A program made the position numbers and the translations under genes. 64,000 nt of DNA from Saccharomyces uvarum (lineage: Eukaryota > Ascomycota > Saccharomycetes > Saccharomycetales > Saccharomycetaceae). The stretch is taken from NCBI GenBank assembly GCA_947243795.1, contig OX365940.1:903207-967206 (forward strand), given 5' to 3'. A model generated the notes under the pieces. It did not search any database, was not told where the DNA came from, and was given only the letters and a program-made list of their open reading frames with translations. Below are positions 53,130 through 64,000 of the stretch, in pieces (positions within the stretch are counted from its first letter, which is position 1; each line of letters starts with the position of its first letter).

Positions 53130-53439
53130 TGTTGGAACACGATTCAACTATCGTCCATCTACTACTATTATAAACGGTGTTAAAAGATGACATAAATTAC
53201 AAGAGCAGTAAATTAAGATTCAAACTGTCATCGAAATTAATGGAGGCTGATGCGCAAGGACTGAGTGAATTTATATAAAAAGAGGAACATAATAATTTAT
53301 AATATTACGCAAAATTGCTAATTAACTCTTGGGAATTCCTAAATCCATGAGGAGAATCTCTAGTATAATCTATATACGTAATATTATAGCATTAAGAATT
53401 AATGGAATCCCAAAGATCATCATACAACTTGAAAGCTCA
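53130..53439 (+). mobile_element. Divergent delta-like LTR (unit 3)
   Basis: Same as the element 41032-41341 of unit 1. Confidence 0.75.
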
Positions 53440-56400
53440 TTACTGAGATTATAAGATCGGTAAAGGGCTTTTTTTCTTTTAAATTTGGATTTAAGAAAGC
53501 GTAAACAACAATTTTAATCATCATGTTAAAATATATAAATTGAACACAATCATGATTAGTATGGAGTGTTAATCATCATCAAAAAAAAAAGAGCGCTACC
53601 TCAGTAAAACTGCCAAGATAATCTTACATAATTGAAGAGTCGATTTCAAGTGGTAGATACTTAACATCTTTATGAGCCAAGTCCGCCTTTCGGAAAAAAG
53701 AAGCGGCCCTGGTTAACCAGTCGGGCATGCGCTGCCTGAACATGATCACATGATTGTAGCTATGCTATGTATATGGTAGTAATGATATGATGTGATAGTG
53801 TAAGAAAAGGGGTTAAGAGGTGGAAATTGTCAGAGGGTTGAGTATCTCGGTGATGGAAGGTGGTGTAGATATTGTAGCCTCCGTGCGGGATGCGTGTGAG
53901 TGTGCCAATGCAATATTTTACGTGATATTCCGAGAGAGCTGTGGTGATGATATTTCTATGCATCCGTGTGAGTATGCGATTCAATAATTATAGTATGATA
54001 TGGGAGTGGTAAGAAGATACGTGCAGGTTATATTCTAAGCCATATGAGTTAATGCGGTGATGGTATTGAGTTATTAGATGGCAGATAATATTGTGATATT
54101 TTGATATGATGTTATGCAATTATTCAGAGTGGCTGAGTGGTGGTATGATGTTAGGGAGAGCTGTGGTATGTCATGATAATATGGCAGTGGTGGAGGTATA
54201 TTCTAGGGGAGGTATGTGGTATTATAAAATGAGGATATGAAGAAGGGAAGGTGCGTATTTATCGACATAAATGGTTGTATAGGTAGTGCGTATGTTGTGG
54301 TTTTATATTTAGCATCCGTGTGAGTACGTGATGGTGTTGTTTTTAGCATCCATGTAAGTATGTAGTGGTATTATATAGAGAATGGTAATGGTAATGTAGT
54401 ATGGTATATAGTGCAATATGTTAAGATAAAATGTGGTTAGGGTATATAGAGAGGAGTGGTGGATATAGTATTATAATATGTGATATTATATTATGGGAGT
54501 GGAAGTGTAATATAGCATCCGTGTGAGTATGCAGCCTTAATAAATCGATGAATGCATATCAAGATGGAAGGTATGTGATGAAAAAGGTAGTGGCAAGTAT
54601 AAGAATGACATGGTATAGATATGTTATGGAGGTAGCGAAGATATATTCTAAGAATGGTGTGCGGATAGCATCTGTACGAGTATGTGATGATAATATATAG
54701 AGAATGGTCAGAGTAATGCAGTATTATGTTATATTGAGAGAGTGGTATGCCAGGAGTTCTGATATATGTGGAGTGATGGTATAAGATATTATGGAGAGAG
54801 AGACGGTAATATGTATTATGGCTATTAAGGTAGCCGATATTGATATTAAGTAGAGAGAGATGGCAGTATAATATGGTATATTGTAGTGGTTGTATATTGT
54901 GATATGGGAGTGGTGTCATTATATGAGGCAGTGATGAAGAGAGAGCAGATTATGTGAGTTTGTATGATGATGCTGGGAAATATGTTGATATGGGAGGGTA
55001 TACTGTAGTGATGGAGGTAATTTATATATAGAGAGAGTGATGATATGTGGATATATGTGTTGATGATATGATATGGCTATTCAGTTTTAGTATGTTCATG
55101 AGTTGTAGTATGTGGTGGTATATGATATAACATCTTAGCGTCCGTAGGGGTGTGCGAATTCAATATAATATAGGAGTAGTCAGGATAATATAGTATATAG
55201 ATATTATAGAGAGGATGGTAGGTATATGGGTGATATACGATGTTGAGAAAGTGAGGGTATACGGTGGTAGTAGAATATAGAGAGAGTGACGGAATATGAT
55301 ATTCTATTGAGAGCGGTTGAATGGTTTGCTGGTATGAAATTGAGATATGTGGCGGTAATAGGAATCAGGATATAGTATGGTATATAGTATGGTATATGGT
55401 ATTATATTGGGATGAGCGATGATATGACATTCTATTGAGAGTGATTAGGGTAATGAATTATGGTATACGATGTTGAGATATGTGGTGGTGGATAGACGGG
55501 TGATATGTATTGTAGTGGTGGTATGGGTGTGATGAGGGTATGTGATATATGATGGTATGAGAGCAAATGTGAGAATATTGAGATGTTTAAAGCGGATATA
55601 TGATGTAGAGTATCGTATTTAGTGGGGGGCAGAGTTTGGTGGCTGGGAGATGGTGGAAATGTGAAAATGTCCAGGGTGTTAAGTGCTGAGGTTCGTGCCG
55701 TATATGGTGATAATGTGGTGGTATGGTAGAGAAAGAGCTGGGAAAGGGCGTTGATAGATTGTTAGGTGGTATTTGAGGTGGAGTGGGTAGTTTGGGTATA
55801 TAATTGGTGGTTGGAGTGGGGCTAAGAAATAATGATTTATAGTTGGGTATGTATATTGGGTAAAAGGGTAGAAATTGTGAGAAAATATAAAAATATAGAA
55901 TGGGAGAGTGGGAAGCTTAAGAATTATAGTTGGTTTGTATGTGATTTGTATTATATTTAGCGTCCGTGTGAGTATGTGGTGGTATTATAATATGGCATTG
56001 AGGGTATTGTAGAATGGTATATGGTATAATGTGTAGGTATTAGGATATAGAGAGAACATATGGTATATAGTATGATAGTATGGGGAGAGTAATGGAGAGT
56101 GATGATAAGTTGATAGTAGATGGGTATTGAGTTATGATATGTGATGGTATTATATTTTAGTGTCCGTAGGAGTGCGCGTATCAATTATAGTAGAAGTAGT
56201 CAGGATAATATAGTATGTCGATATTATGCAGAGAGTGGTGGTGTGGTATGGTATGATAATATGGAGGGGTGTGAGAGTGATGATAAGTGGTATTATGGTA
56301 TTATTATATGGAGGGGTGTGGTGTTTAGGATTATTGTTTAGGATTCGATATGTATGTTAGCGTCCGTAGGAGTATGTGGTGGTATATGATATTGAGAGTG

Positions 56401-57895
56401 GTGGTATGGTATATATGGAAAGAGACGATATTATGATATACGGTATGGGATATTGAGGTAGAGTAATGGTATGGGATATTGAGAGTGGTTAGGGTGAATT
56501 ATGGAGGATGATGTTTACGTTGATTTGTTTACGTTTCGAATGTTATGTGTGTTTCGATGTATTTATTTGTTTACGTTTGGACGGTTGGAGAGTAGTGGTT
56601 AGGGTAGTGTTATATGGTATTACATTTAGCGTCCGTAGGAGTATGTGATTGTATATGATATTGAGAGTGATGGTATGTGATATTGAGAGTCATAGTATAT
56701 GGTGTTGAGAGTGATGGTATATGATATTGTGGAGGGGTGTGGTGTTTACGTTGATTTGTTTAAGTTTGAATGTGTATGTTTATATATATGTTTCGATAGT
56801 TGGAGATATTATGGAGATATTGAGGTAGGGTAGTGGGACATGATATTACATTTAGCGTCCGTATGAGGATGTGGTGGTATATGATATTGAAGTATGGTAT
56901 ATAATATTGAGAGTGATGGTATATGGTGTTGAGAGTGATGGTATGTGATATTGAGAGTAATGGTATATGATATTATGTTGAGAGTAGCAGGATATTGAAG
57001 TATGGTATATGGTGTGAGAATAGTGGTGGAAGGTAGATGGGTGATATATAATGCATGGTATATGATATTGTGGAGGGGTGTGGTGTATATGTTTGTGTGT
57101 TTAGGTTGATTTGTTTAGGTTGATTTGTTTACGTTTGATTTGTTTACGTTTGAATGTGTATGTTTATATATATGTTTCGATAGTTGGAGATATTATGGAG
57201 ATATTGAGGTAGGGTAATGTTGTATGATATTGAGAATGGTCAGGGTATATAGGTAGGGAGATGGTGTGTGATAGTAAGTTGGTTGGTTGGTTGGTATGGA
57301 GGGTAATAGTATAGAGGGTGAGGATTGTGCTGATATATGGTGATGCACATGGTATTGGAGATGGAGGTGTTACCCAGATGGTAAGTATGATATATGTGGT
57401 AGTGGTAGTGTGGTATGTAGACATGTCGTATGGAAGAGTTAGGGAGGCCAATATGGTATTCGAGGGGTGAGGATTCGATGTGGGGGGATAGATTGAAAGA
57501 AATGTGGTGGGAAGGTGTGAATGTACCAGGGTGTTAAGTGGTGAGGTTCGTGGGGTGTGTGGGTGGTAATGATAGATGAGATGGAGGTTACCCAGATGGA
57601 GGGTATGATATATGTGGGTGTGGTAGTGTGGTATGTAGACATGTCGTATGGAAGAGTTAGGGAGGCCAATATAGTATTCGAGGGGTGGGGATTCGATGTG
57701 GAGGGATAAATTGAAAGAAATGTGGTGGGAAGGTGTGAATGTAGCAGGGTGTTAAGTGGTGAGGTTCGTGGGGTGTGTGGGTGGTAATGACAGATGAGAT
57801 GGAGGGTTACCCAGATGGAGGGTATGGTATGAGTGGTGTGGTAGTGTGGTGGGTAGATGTGTTGGTGTTAGGGATGTGGTGTGGGGGGTGTTAGG

Positions 57896-58247
57896 GGGGG
57901 TGTGTGGGTGTGGTGTGGGTGTGGTGTGTGGGGTGTGGGTGTGGTGTGTGGGTGTGGGGTGGTGTGGGTGGTGGTGTGGGGTGTGGGTGTGGTGGGTGTG
58001 GGGTGTGGGTGGGTGTGTGGTGTGTGGGTGTGGGTGTGGTGTGGGTGTGGTGTGGGTGTGTGTGTGTGTGGGTGTGGTGTGTGGTGTGTGGGTGTGGGTG
58101 TGTGTGGTGTGGGTGTGGTGTGGTGGGTGTGGGTGTGGTGTGTGGGGTGTGTGTGGGTGTGGTGTGTGTGGGTGTGGGTGTGTGGGTGTGGGTGTGGGTG
58201 TGGGTGTGGGTGTGGTGTGTGGTGTGTGGGTGTGTGTGGTGTGTGTG
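57896..58247 (+). repeat. Interstitial telomeric TG tract 4 (about 352 bp)
   Basis: Degenerate TG1-3 repeat closing unit 3. It is preceded by an irregular 50-bp segment (57845-57895) with GTTAGGGATGTGG that differs from the other units. Confidence 0.95.
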
Positions 58248-58553
58248 ATCTGCGTCTTGAACCCAATCAGCGTGTTCGAGTTGGATTGTGTTGGAACAAG
58301 ATTTAATTATTGTCCATCTATTACTATTATATATGTTGGAATAAGATTCAACTATCGTCCATTTATTACTATTATATACGGTGTTAAAAGATGTGTTGGA
58401 ATATAAATCAACTATCACCTAATATCTAGTATTTATGTTACTAGTATATTATCATATACGGTGTAAGAAGATGACGCAAAGTTTGAGAAACAGTCATCGA
58501 AATTAGTGGAAGCTGAAACGCAAGGATTGGTAATGTAATAGGATCAATGAATG

Positions 58554-58884
58554 TGAGATAAGTGTGGATTTTGATGTAATTGTTGGGATTCCATTTTTTA
58601 TAAGGCAATAATATTAGGTATGTAGATATACTAGAAGTTCTCCTCAGGGATTTAGGAATCCATAAAAGGGAATCTGCAATTCTACACAATTATATAGATA
58701 TTATTATCATCGTTTTATATGTTATCATTCATTGATCCTACTACATTACCAATCCTTGCGTTTCAGCTTCCACTAATTTCGATGACTATTTCTCATCATT
58801 TGCGTCATCTTCTAAACCGTATATGATAATATACTAGTAACGTAAATACTAGTTAGTAGATGATAGTTGATTTATATTACAACA
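58554..58884 (-). mobile_element. Solo delta LTR, inverted (unit 4)
   Basis: Same element as in unit 1, 331 bp, followed by the forward 3' fragment at 58885-58995. Confidence 0.85.
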
Positions 58885-59101
58885 TATGGATTCCTAAATC
58901 CCCGAGGAGAACTTCTAGTATATTCTATATACCTAATTTTATTGCCTTACGAACAATAGAATCCCACAATTATCACCAGATTCATACAATTCTCAGTATT
59001 CACTTATTCCAACATCCAGCATTATCAACAGCCACCCCGCGGCATCAATCTGCATCCTCTCGTATAAGCCAATTGAGATACTAAAAATCTCAATCAAACA
59101 A

Positions 59102-59172
59102 GCGCAAGTGGTTTAGTGGTAAAATCCAACGTTGCCATCGTTGGGCCCCCGGTTCGATTCCGGGCTTGCGCA
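59102..59172 (+). tRNA. tRNA-Gly(GCC), unit 4
   Basis: Identical over all 71 bp to the unit 1 copy. Flanking T runs are slightly shorter. Confidence 0.97.
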
Positions 59173-59255
59173 TTTTCTTTTAGATTTTTTTTGAGAGCTG
59201 TTTTTGGGGATGAACTAGATCTATCGACTACTTATATGAAGACTTCAGTTCTTCA

Positions 59256-59566
59256 TGTTGGAACACGATTCAACTATCGTCCATCTACTACTATTATATA
59301 CGGTGTTAAAAGATGACATAAATTACAAGAGCAGTAAATTAAGATTCAAACTGTCATCGAAATTAATGGAGGCTGATGCGCAAGGACTGAGTGAATTTAA
59401 TATAAAAAGAGGAACATAATAATTTATAATATTACGCAAAATTGCTAATTAACTCTTGGGAATTCCTAAATCCATGAGGAGAATCTCTAGTATAATCTAT
59501 ATACGTAATATTATAGCATTAAGAATTAATGGAATCCCAAAGATCATCATACAACTTGAAAGCTCA
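59256..59566 (+). mobile_element. Divergent delta-like LTR (unit 4)
   Basis: Same as the element 41032-41341 of unit 1. Confidence 0.75.
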
Positions 59567-62500
59567 TTACTGAGATTATAAGATCGGTAAAGGCTTTTTT
59601 TCTTTTAAATTTGATTTAAGAAAGCGTAAACAACAATTTTAATCATCATGTTAAAATATATAAATTGAACACAATCATGATTAGTATGGAGTGTTAATCA
59701 TCATCAAAAAAAAAGAGCGCTACCTCAGTAAAACTGCCAAGATAATCTTACATAATTGAAGAGTCGATTTCAAGTGGTAGATACTTAACATCTTTATGAG
59801 CCAAGTCCGCCTTTCGGAAAAAAGAAGCGGCCCTGGTTAACCAGTCGGGCATGCGCTGCCTGAACATGATCACATGATTGTAGCTATGCTATGTATATGG
59901 TAGTAATGATATGATGTGATAGTGTAAGAAAAGGGGTTAAGAGGTGGAAATTGTCAGAGGGTTGAGTATCTCGGTGATGGAAGGTGGTGTAGATATTGTA
60001 GCCTCCGTGCGGGATGCGTGTGAGTGTGCCAATGCAATATTTTACGTGATATTCCGAGAGAGCTGTGGTGATGATATTTCTATGCATCCGTGTGAGTATG
60101 CGATTCAATAATTATAGTATGATATGGGAGTGGTAAGAAGATACGTGCAGGTTATATTCTAAGCCATATGAGTAATGCGGTGATGGTATTGAGTTATTAG
60201 ATGGCAGATAATATGTTGATATTTTGATATGATGTTATGCAATTATTCAGAGTGGCTGAGTGGTGGTATGATGTTAGGGAGAGCTGTGGTATGTCATGAT
60301 AATATGGCAGTGGTGGAGGTATATTCTAGGGGAGGTATGTGGTATTATAAAATGAGGATATGAAGAAGGGAAGGTGCGTATTTATCGACATAAATGGTTG
60401 TATAGGTAGTGCGTTATGTTGTGGTTTTATATTTAGCATCCGTGTGAGTACGTGATGGTGTTGTTTTTAGCATCCATGTAAGTATGTAGTGGTATTATAT
60501 AGAGAATGGTAATGGTAATGTAGTATGGTATATAGTGCAATATGTTAAGATAAAATGTGGTTAGGGTATATAGAGAGGAGTGGTGGATATAGTATTATAA
60601 TATGTGATATTATATTATGGGAGTGGAAGTGTAATATAGCATCCGTGTGAGTATGCAGCCTTAATAAATCGATGAATGCATATCAAGATGGAAGGTATGT
60701 GATGAAAAAGGTAGTGGCAAGTATAAGAATGACATGGTATAGATATGTTATGGAGGTAGCGAAGATATATTCTAAGAATGGTGTGCGGATAGCATCTGTA
60801 CGAGTATGTGATGATAATATATAGAGAATGGTCAGAGTAATGCAGTATTATGTTATATTGAGAGAGTGGTATGCCAGGAGTTCTGATATATGTGGAGTGA
60901 TGGTATAAGATATTATGGAGAGAGAGACGGTAATATGTATTATGGCTATTAAGGTAGCCGATATTGATATTAAGTAGAGAGAGATGGCAGTATAATATGG
61001 TATATGTAGTGGTTGTATATTGTGATATGGGAGTGGTGTCATTATATGAGGCAGTGATGAAGAGAGAGCAGATTATGTGAGTTTGTATGATGATGCTGGG
61101 AAATATGTTGATATGGGAGGGTATACTGTAGTGATGGAGGTAATTTATATATAGAGAGAGTGATGATATGTGGATATATGTGTTGATGATATGATATGGC
61201 TATTCAGTTTTAGTATGTTCATGAGTTGTAGTATGTGGTGGTATATGATATAACATCTTAGCGTCCGTAGGGGTGTGCGAATTCAATATAATATAGGAGT
61301 AGTCAGGATAATATAGTATATAGATATTATAGAGAGGATGGTAGGTATATGGGTGATATACGATGTTGAGAAAGTGAGGGTATACGGTGGTAGTAGAATA
61401 TAGAGAGAGTGACGGAATATGATATTCTATTGAGAGCGGTTGAATGGTTTGCTGGTATGAAATTGAGATATGTGGCGGTAATAGGAATCAGGATATAGTA
61501 TGGTATATAGTATGGTATATGGTATTATATTGGGATGAGCGATGATATGACATTCTATTGAGAGTGATTAGGGTAATGAATTATGGTATACGATGTTGAG
61601 ATATGTGGTGGTGGATAGACGGGTGATATGTATTGTAGTGGTGGTATGGGTGTGATGAGGGTATGTGATATATGATGGTATGAGAGCAAATGTGAGAATA
61701 TTGAGATGTTTAAAGCGGATATATGATGTAGAGTATCGTATTTAGTGGGGGGCAGAGTTTGGTGGCTGGGAGGGTGGAAATGTGAAAATGTCCAGGTGTT
61801 AAGTGAGGTTCGTGCCGTATATGGTGATAATGTGGTGGTATGGTAGAGAAAGAGCTGGGAAAGGGCGTTGATAGATTGTTAGGTGGTATTTGAGGTGGAG
61901 TGGGTAGTTTGGGTATATAATTGGTGGTTGGAGTGGGGCTAAGAAAAAATGATTTATAGTTGGGTATGTATATTGGGTAAAAGGGTAGAAATTGTGAGAA
62001 AATATAAAAATATAGAATGGGAGAGTGGGAAGCTTAAGAATTATAGTTGGTTTGTATGTATTGTATTATATTTAGCGTCCGTGTGAGTATGTGGTGGTAT
62101 TATAATATGGCATTGAGGGTATTGTAGAATGGTATATGGTATAATGTGTAGGTATTAGGATATAGAGAGAACATATGGTATATAGTATGATAGTATGGGG
62201 AGAGTAATGGAGAGTGATAAAGTTGATAGTAGATGGGTATTGAGTTATGATATGTGATGGTATTATATTTTAGTGTCCGTAGGAGTGCGCGTATCAATTA
62301 TAGTAGAAGTAGTCAGGATAATATAGTATGTCGATATTATGCAGAGAGTGGTGGGTGGTATGGTATGAATATGGAGGGGTGAGAGTGATGATAAGTGGTA
62401 TTATGGTATTATTATATGGAGGGGTGTGGTGTTTAGGATTATTTGTTTAGGATTCGATATGTATGTTAGCGTCCGTAGGAGTAGTGGTGGTATATGATGA

Positions 62501-63985
62501 TATTGAGAGTGGTGGTATGGTATATATGGAAAGAGACGATATTATGATATACGGTATGGGATATTGAGGTAGAGTAATGGTATGGGATATGAGAGTGGTT
62601 AGGGTGAATTATGGAGGATGATGTTTACGTTGATTTGTTTACGTTTCGAATGTTATGTGTGTTTCGATGTATTTATTTGTTTACGTTTGGACGGTTGGAG
62701 AGTAGTGGTTAGGGTAGTGTTTATATGGTATTACATTTAGCGTCCGTAGGAGTATGTGATTGTATATGATATTGAGAGTGATGGTATGTGATATTGAGAG
62801 TCATAGTATATGGTGTTGAGAGTGATGGTATATGATATTGTGGAGGGGTGTGGTGTTTACGTTGATTTGTTTAAGTTTGAATGTGTATGTTTATATATAT
62901 GTTTCGATAGTTGGAGATATTATGGAGATATTGAGGTAGGGTAGTGGGACATGATATTACATTTAGCGTCCGTATGAGGATGTGGTGGTATATGATATTG
63001 AAGTATGGTATATAATATTGAGAGTGATGGTATATGGTGTTGAGAGTGATGGTATGTGATATTGAGAGTAATGGTATATGATATTATGTTGAGAGTAGCA
63101 GGATATTGAAGTATGGTATATGGTGTTGAGAATAGTGGTGGAAGGTAGTGGTGATATATAATGCATGGTATATGATATTGTGGAGGGGTGTGGGTGTATA
63201 TGTTTGTGTGTTTAGGTTGATTTGTTTAGGTTGATTTGTTTACGTTTGATTTGTTTACGTTTGAATGTGTAGTTTATATATATGTTTCGATAGTTGGAGA
63301 TATTATGGAGATATTGAGGTAGGGTAATGTTGTATGATATTGAGAATGGTCAGGGTATATAGGTAGGGAGATGGTGTGTGATAGTAAGTTGGTTGGTTGG
63401 TTGGTATGGAGGGTAATAGTATAGAGGGTGAGGATTGTGCTGATATATGGTGATGCACATGGTATTGGAGATGGAGGTGTTACCCAGATGGTAAGTATGA
63501 TATATGTGGTAGTGGTAGTGTGGTATGTAGACATGTCGTATGAAGAGTTAGGGAGGCCAATATGGTATTCGAGGGGTGAGGATTCGATGTGGGGGGATAG
63601 ATTGAAAGAAATGTGGTGGGAAGGTGTGAATGTACCAGGGTGTTAAGTGGTGAGGTTCGTGGGGTGTGTGGGTGGTAATGATAGATGAGATGGAGGTTAC
63701 CCAGATGGAGGGTATGATATATGTGGGTGTGGTAGTGTGGTATGTAGACATGTCGTATGGAAGAGTTAGGGAGGCCAATATAGTATTCGAGGGGTGGGGA
63801 TTCGATGTGGAGGGATAAATTGAAAGAAATGTGGTGGGAAGGTGTGAATGTAGCAGTGTTAAGTGGTGAGGTTCGTGGGGTGTGTGGGTGTAATGACAGA
63901 TGAGATGGAGGGTTACCCAGATGGAGGTATGGTATGAGTGGTGTGGTAGTGTGGTGTGTAGACATGTCGTATGGAAGTGTTAGGG

Positions 63986-64000
63986 AGGGGTGTGTGGGTG
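63986..64000 (+). repeat. Start of telomeric TG tract 5, cut by the window end
   Basis: GGGGTGTGTGGGTG begins exactly as tracts 2 and 4 do. It could be another interstitial tract or the chromosome end. Confidence 0.85.

Larger units (their letters stand above)
52118..58247. repeat. Array unit 3 (6130 bp)
   Basis: Same structure as unit 1 and closest to it, with scattered one-base differences such as GGTTGTAAG near 52329 and TATAAACGG for TATATACGG near 53170. Ends with TG tract 4. Confidence 0.92.
58248..64000. repeat. Array unit 4, running off the window
   Basis: Same structure. It reaches the start of its TG tract at about 63986, so all of the unit except the tract is inside. One-base losses occur, for example TCTAAACCG for TCTAACACCG near 58811. 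The array clearly continues to the right. Confidence 0.92.

Noticed and set aside
40021-64000. CRISPR-like or other prokaryotic repeat array
   Set aside because: The organism is a yeast; repeats are kilobase-scale or degenerate STR words without regular unique spacers.

Overview
The window is a right-arm subtelomere of a Saccharomyces yeast. Intron-free fungal genes, tRNA-Gly(GCC), Ty1/Ty2-type delta LTRs and degenerate TG1-3 telomeric repeats all point there. Proteins match the S. cerevisiae gene products I know in length and in most residues, but with many substitutions. A non-cerevisiae species (for example the kudriavzevii, arboricola, uvarum or eubayanus lineages) is therefore more likely than S. 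cerevisiae. I cannot name the species from sequence alone. The TG-rich strand reads left to right, so the chromosome end lies to the right.

Layout. (1) 1-4.2 kb: end of a YMR317W-like wall protein, ADH6 and FET4, in the order of chromosome XIII-R of S. cerevisiae. (2) 4.2-7.9 kb: gene-poor. (3) 7.9-38.4 kb: a mosaic of subtelomeric metabolic blocks that sit on different chromosome ends in S. cerevisiae: SAM4-SAM3; a DIP5-type permease without an S288C orthologue that I recognise; an HXT13/15/16/17-type polyol transporter with a mannitol dehydrogenase; SNO-SNZ-THI5; STL1-PAD1-FDC1; FDH1 and a YOR389W-like gene. (4) 38.4-40.0 kb: a core-X-like and STR-like stub closed by a 386-bp TG tract. (5) 40.0-64.0 kb: a tandem array of about 6.1-kb units, three complete and a fourth running off the window. 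Each unit has delta LTR fragments, a tRNA-Gly(GCC) gene, a third delta-like LTR, about 4.4 kb of C-poor STR-like DNA, and an interstitial telomeric tract. No Y' helicase or other credible protein gene is present in the array.

How the genes work together. Two vitamin pathways are joined: Snz/Sno makes pyridoxal phosphate, which Thi5-type HMP-P synthase consumes as a substrate. SAM3 imports S-adenosylmethionine while SAM4 uses it to methylate homocysteine. The HXT-type transporter and mannitol dehydrogenase form an uptake and oxidation pair for polyols. PAD1 makes the prenylated flavin that FDC1 needs to decarboxylate cinnamic-type acids. ADH6 (aromatic aldehydes), FDH1 (formate) and STL1 (glycerol uptake) fit a stress and plant-inhibitor profile.

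The most unusual feature is the Y'-like array built on a tRNA gene and Ty LTRs instead of a helicase gene, with a telomeric tract after each unit. Single-base indels between units suggest that some of the differences may be assembly noise.
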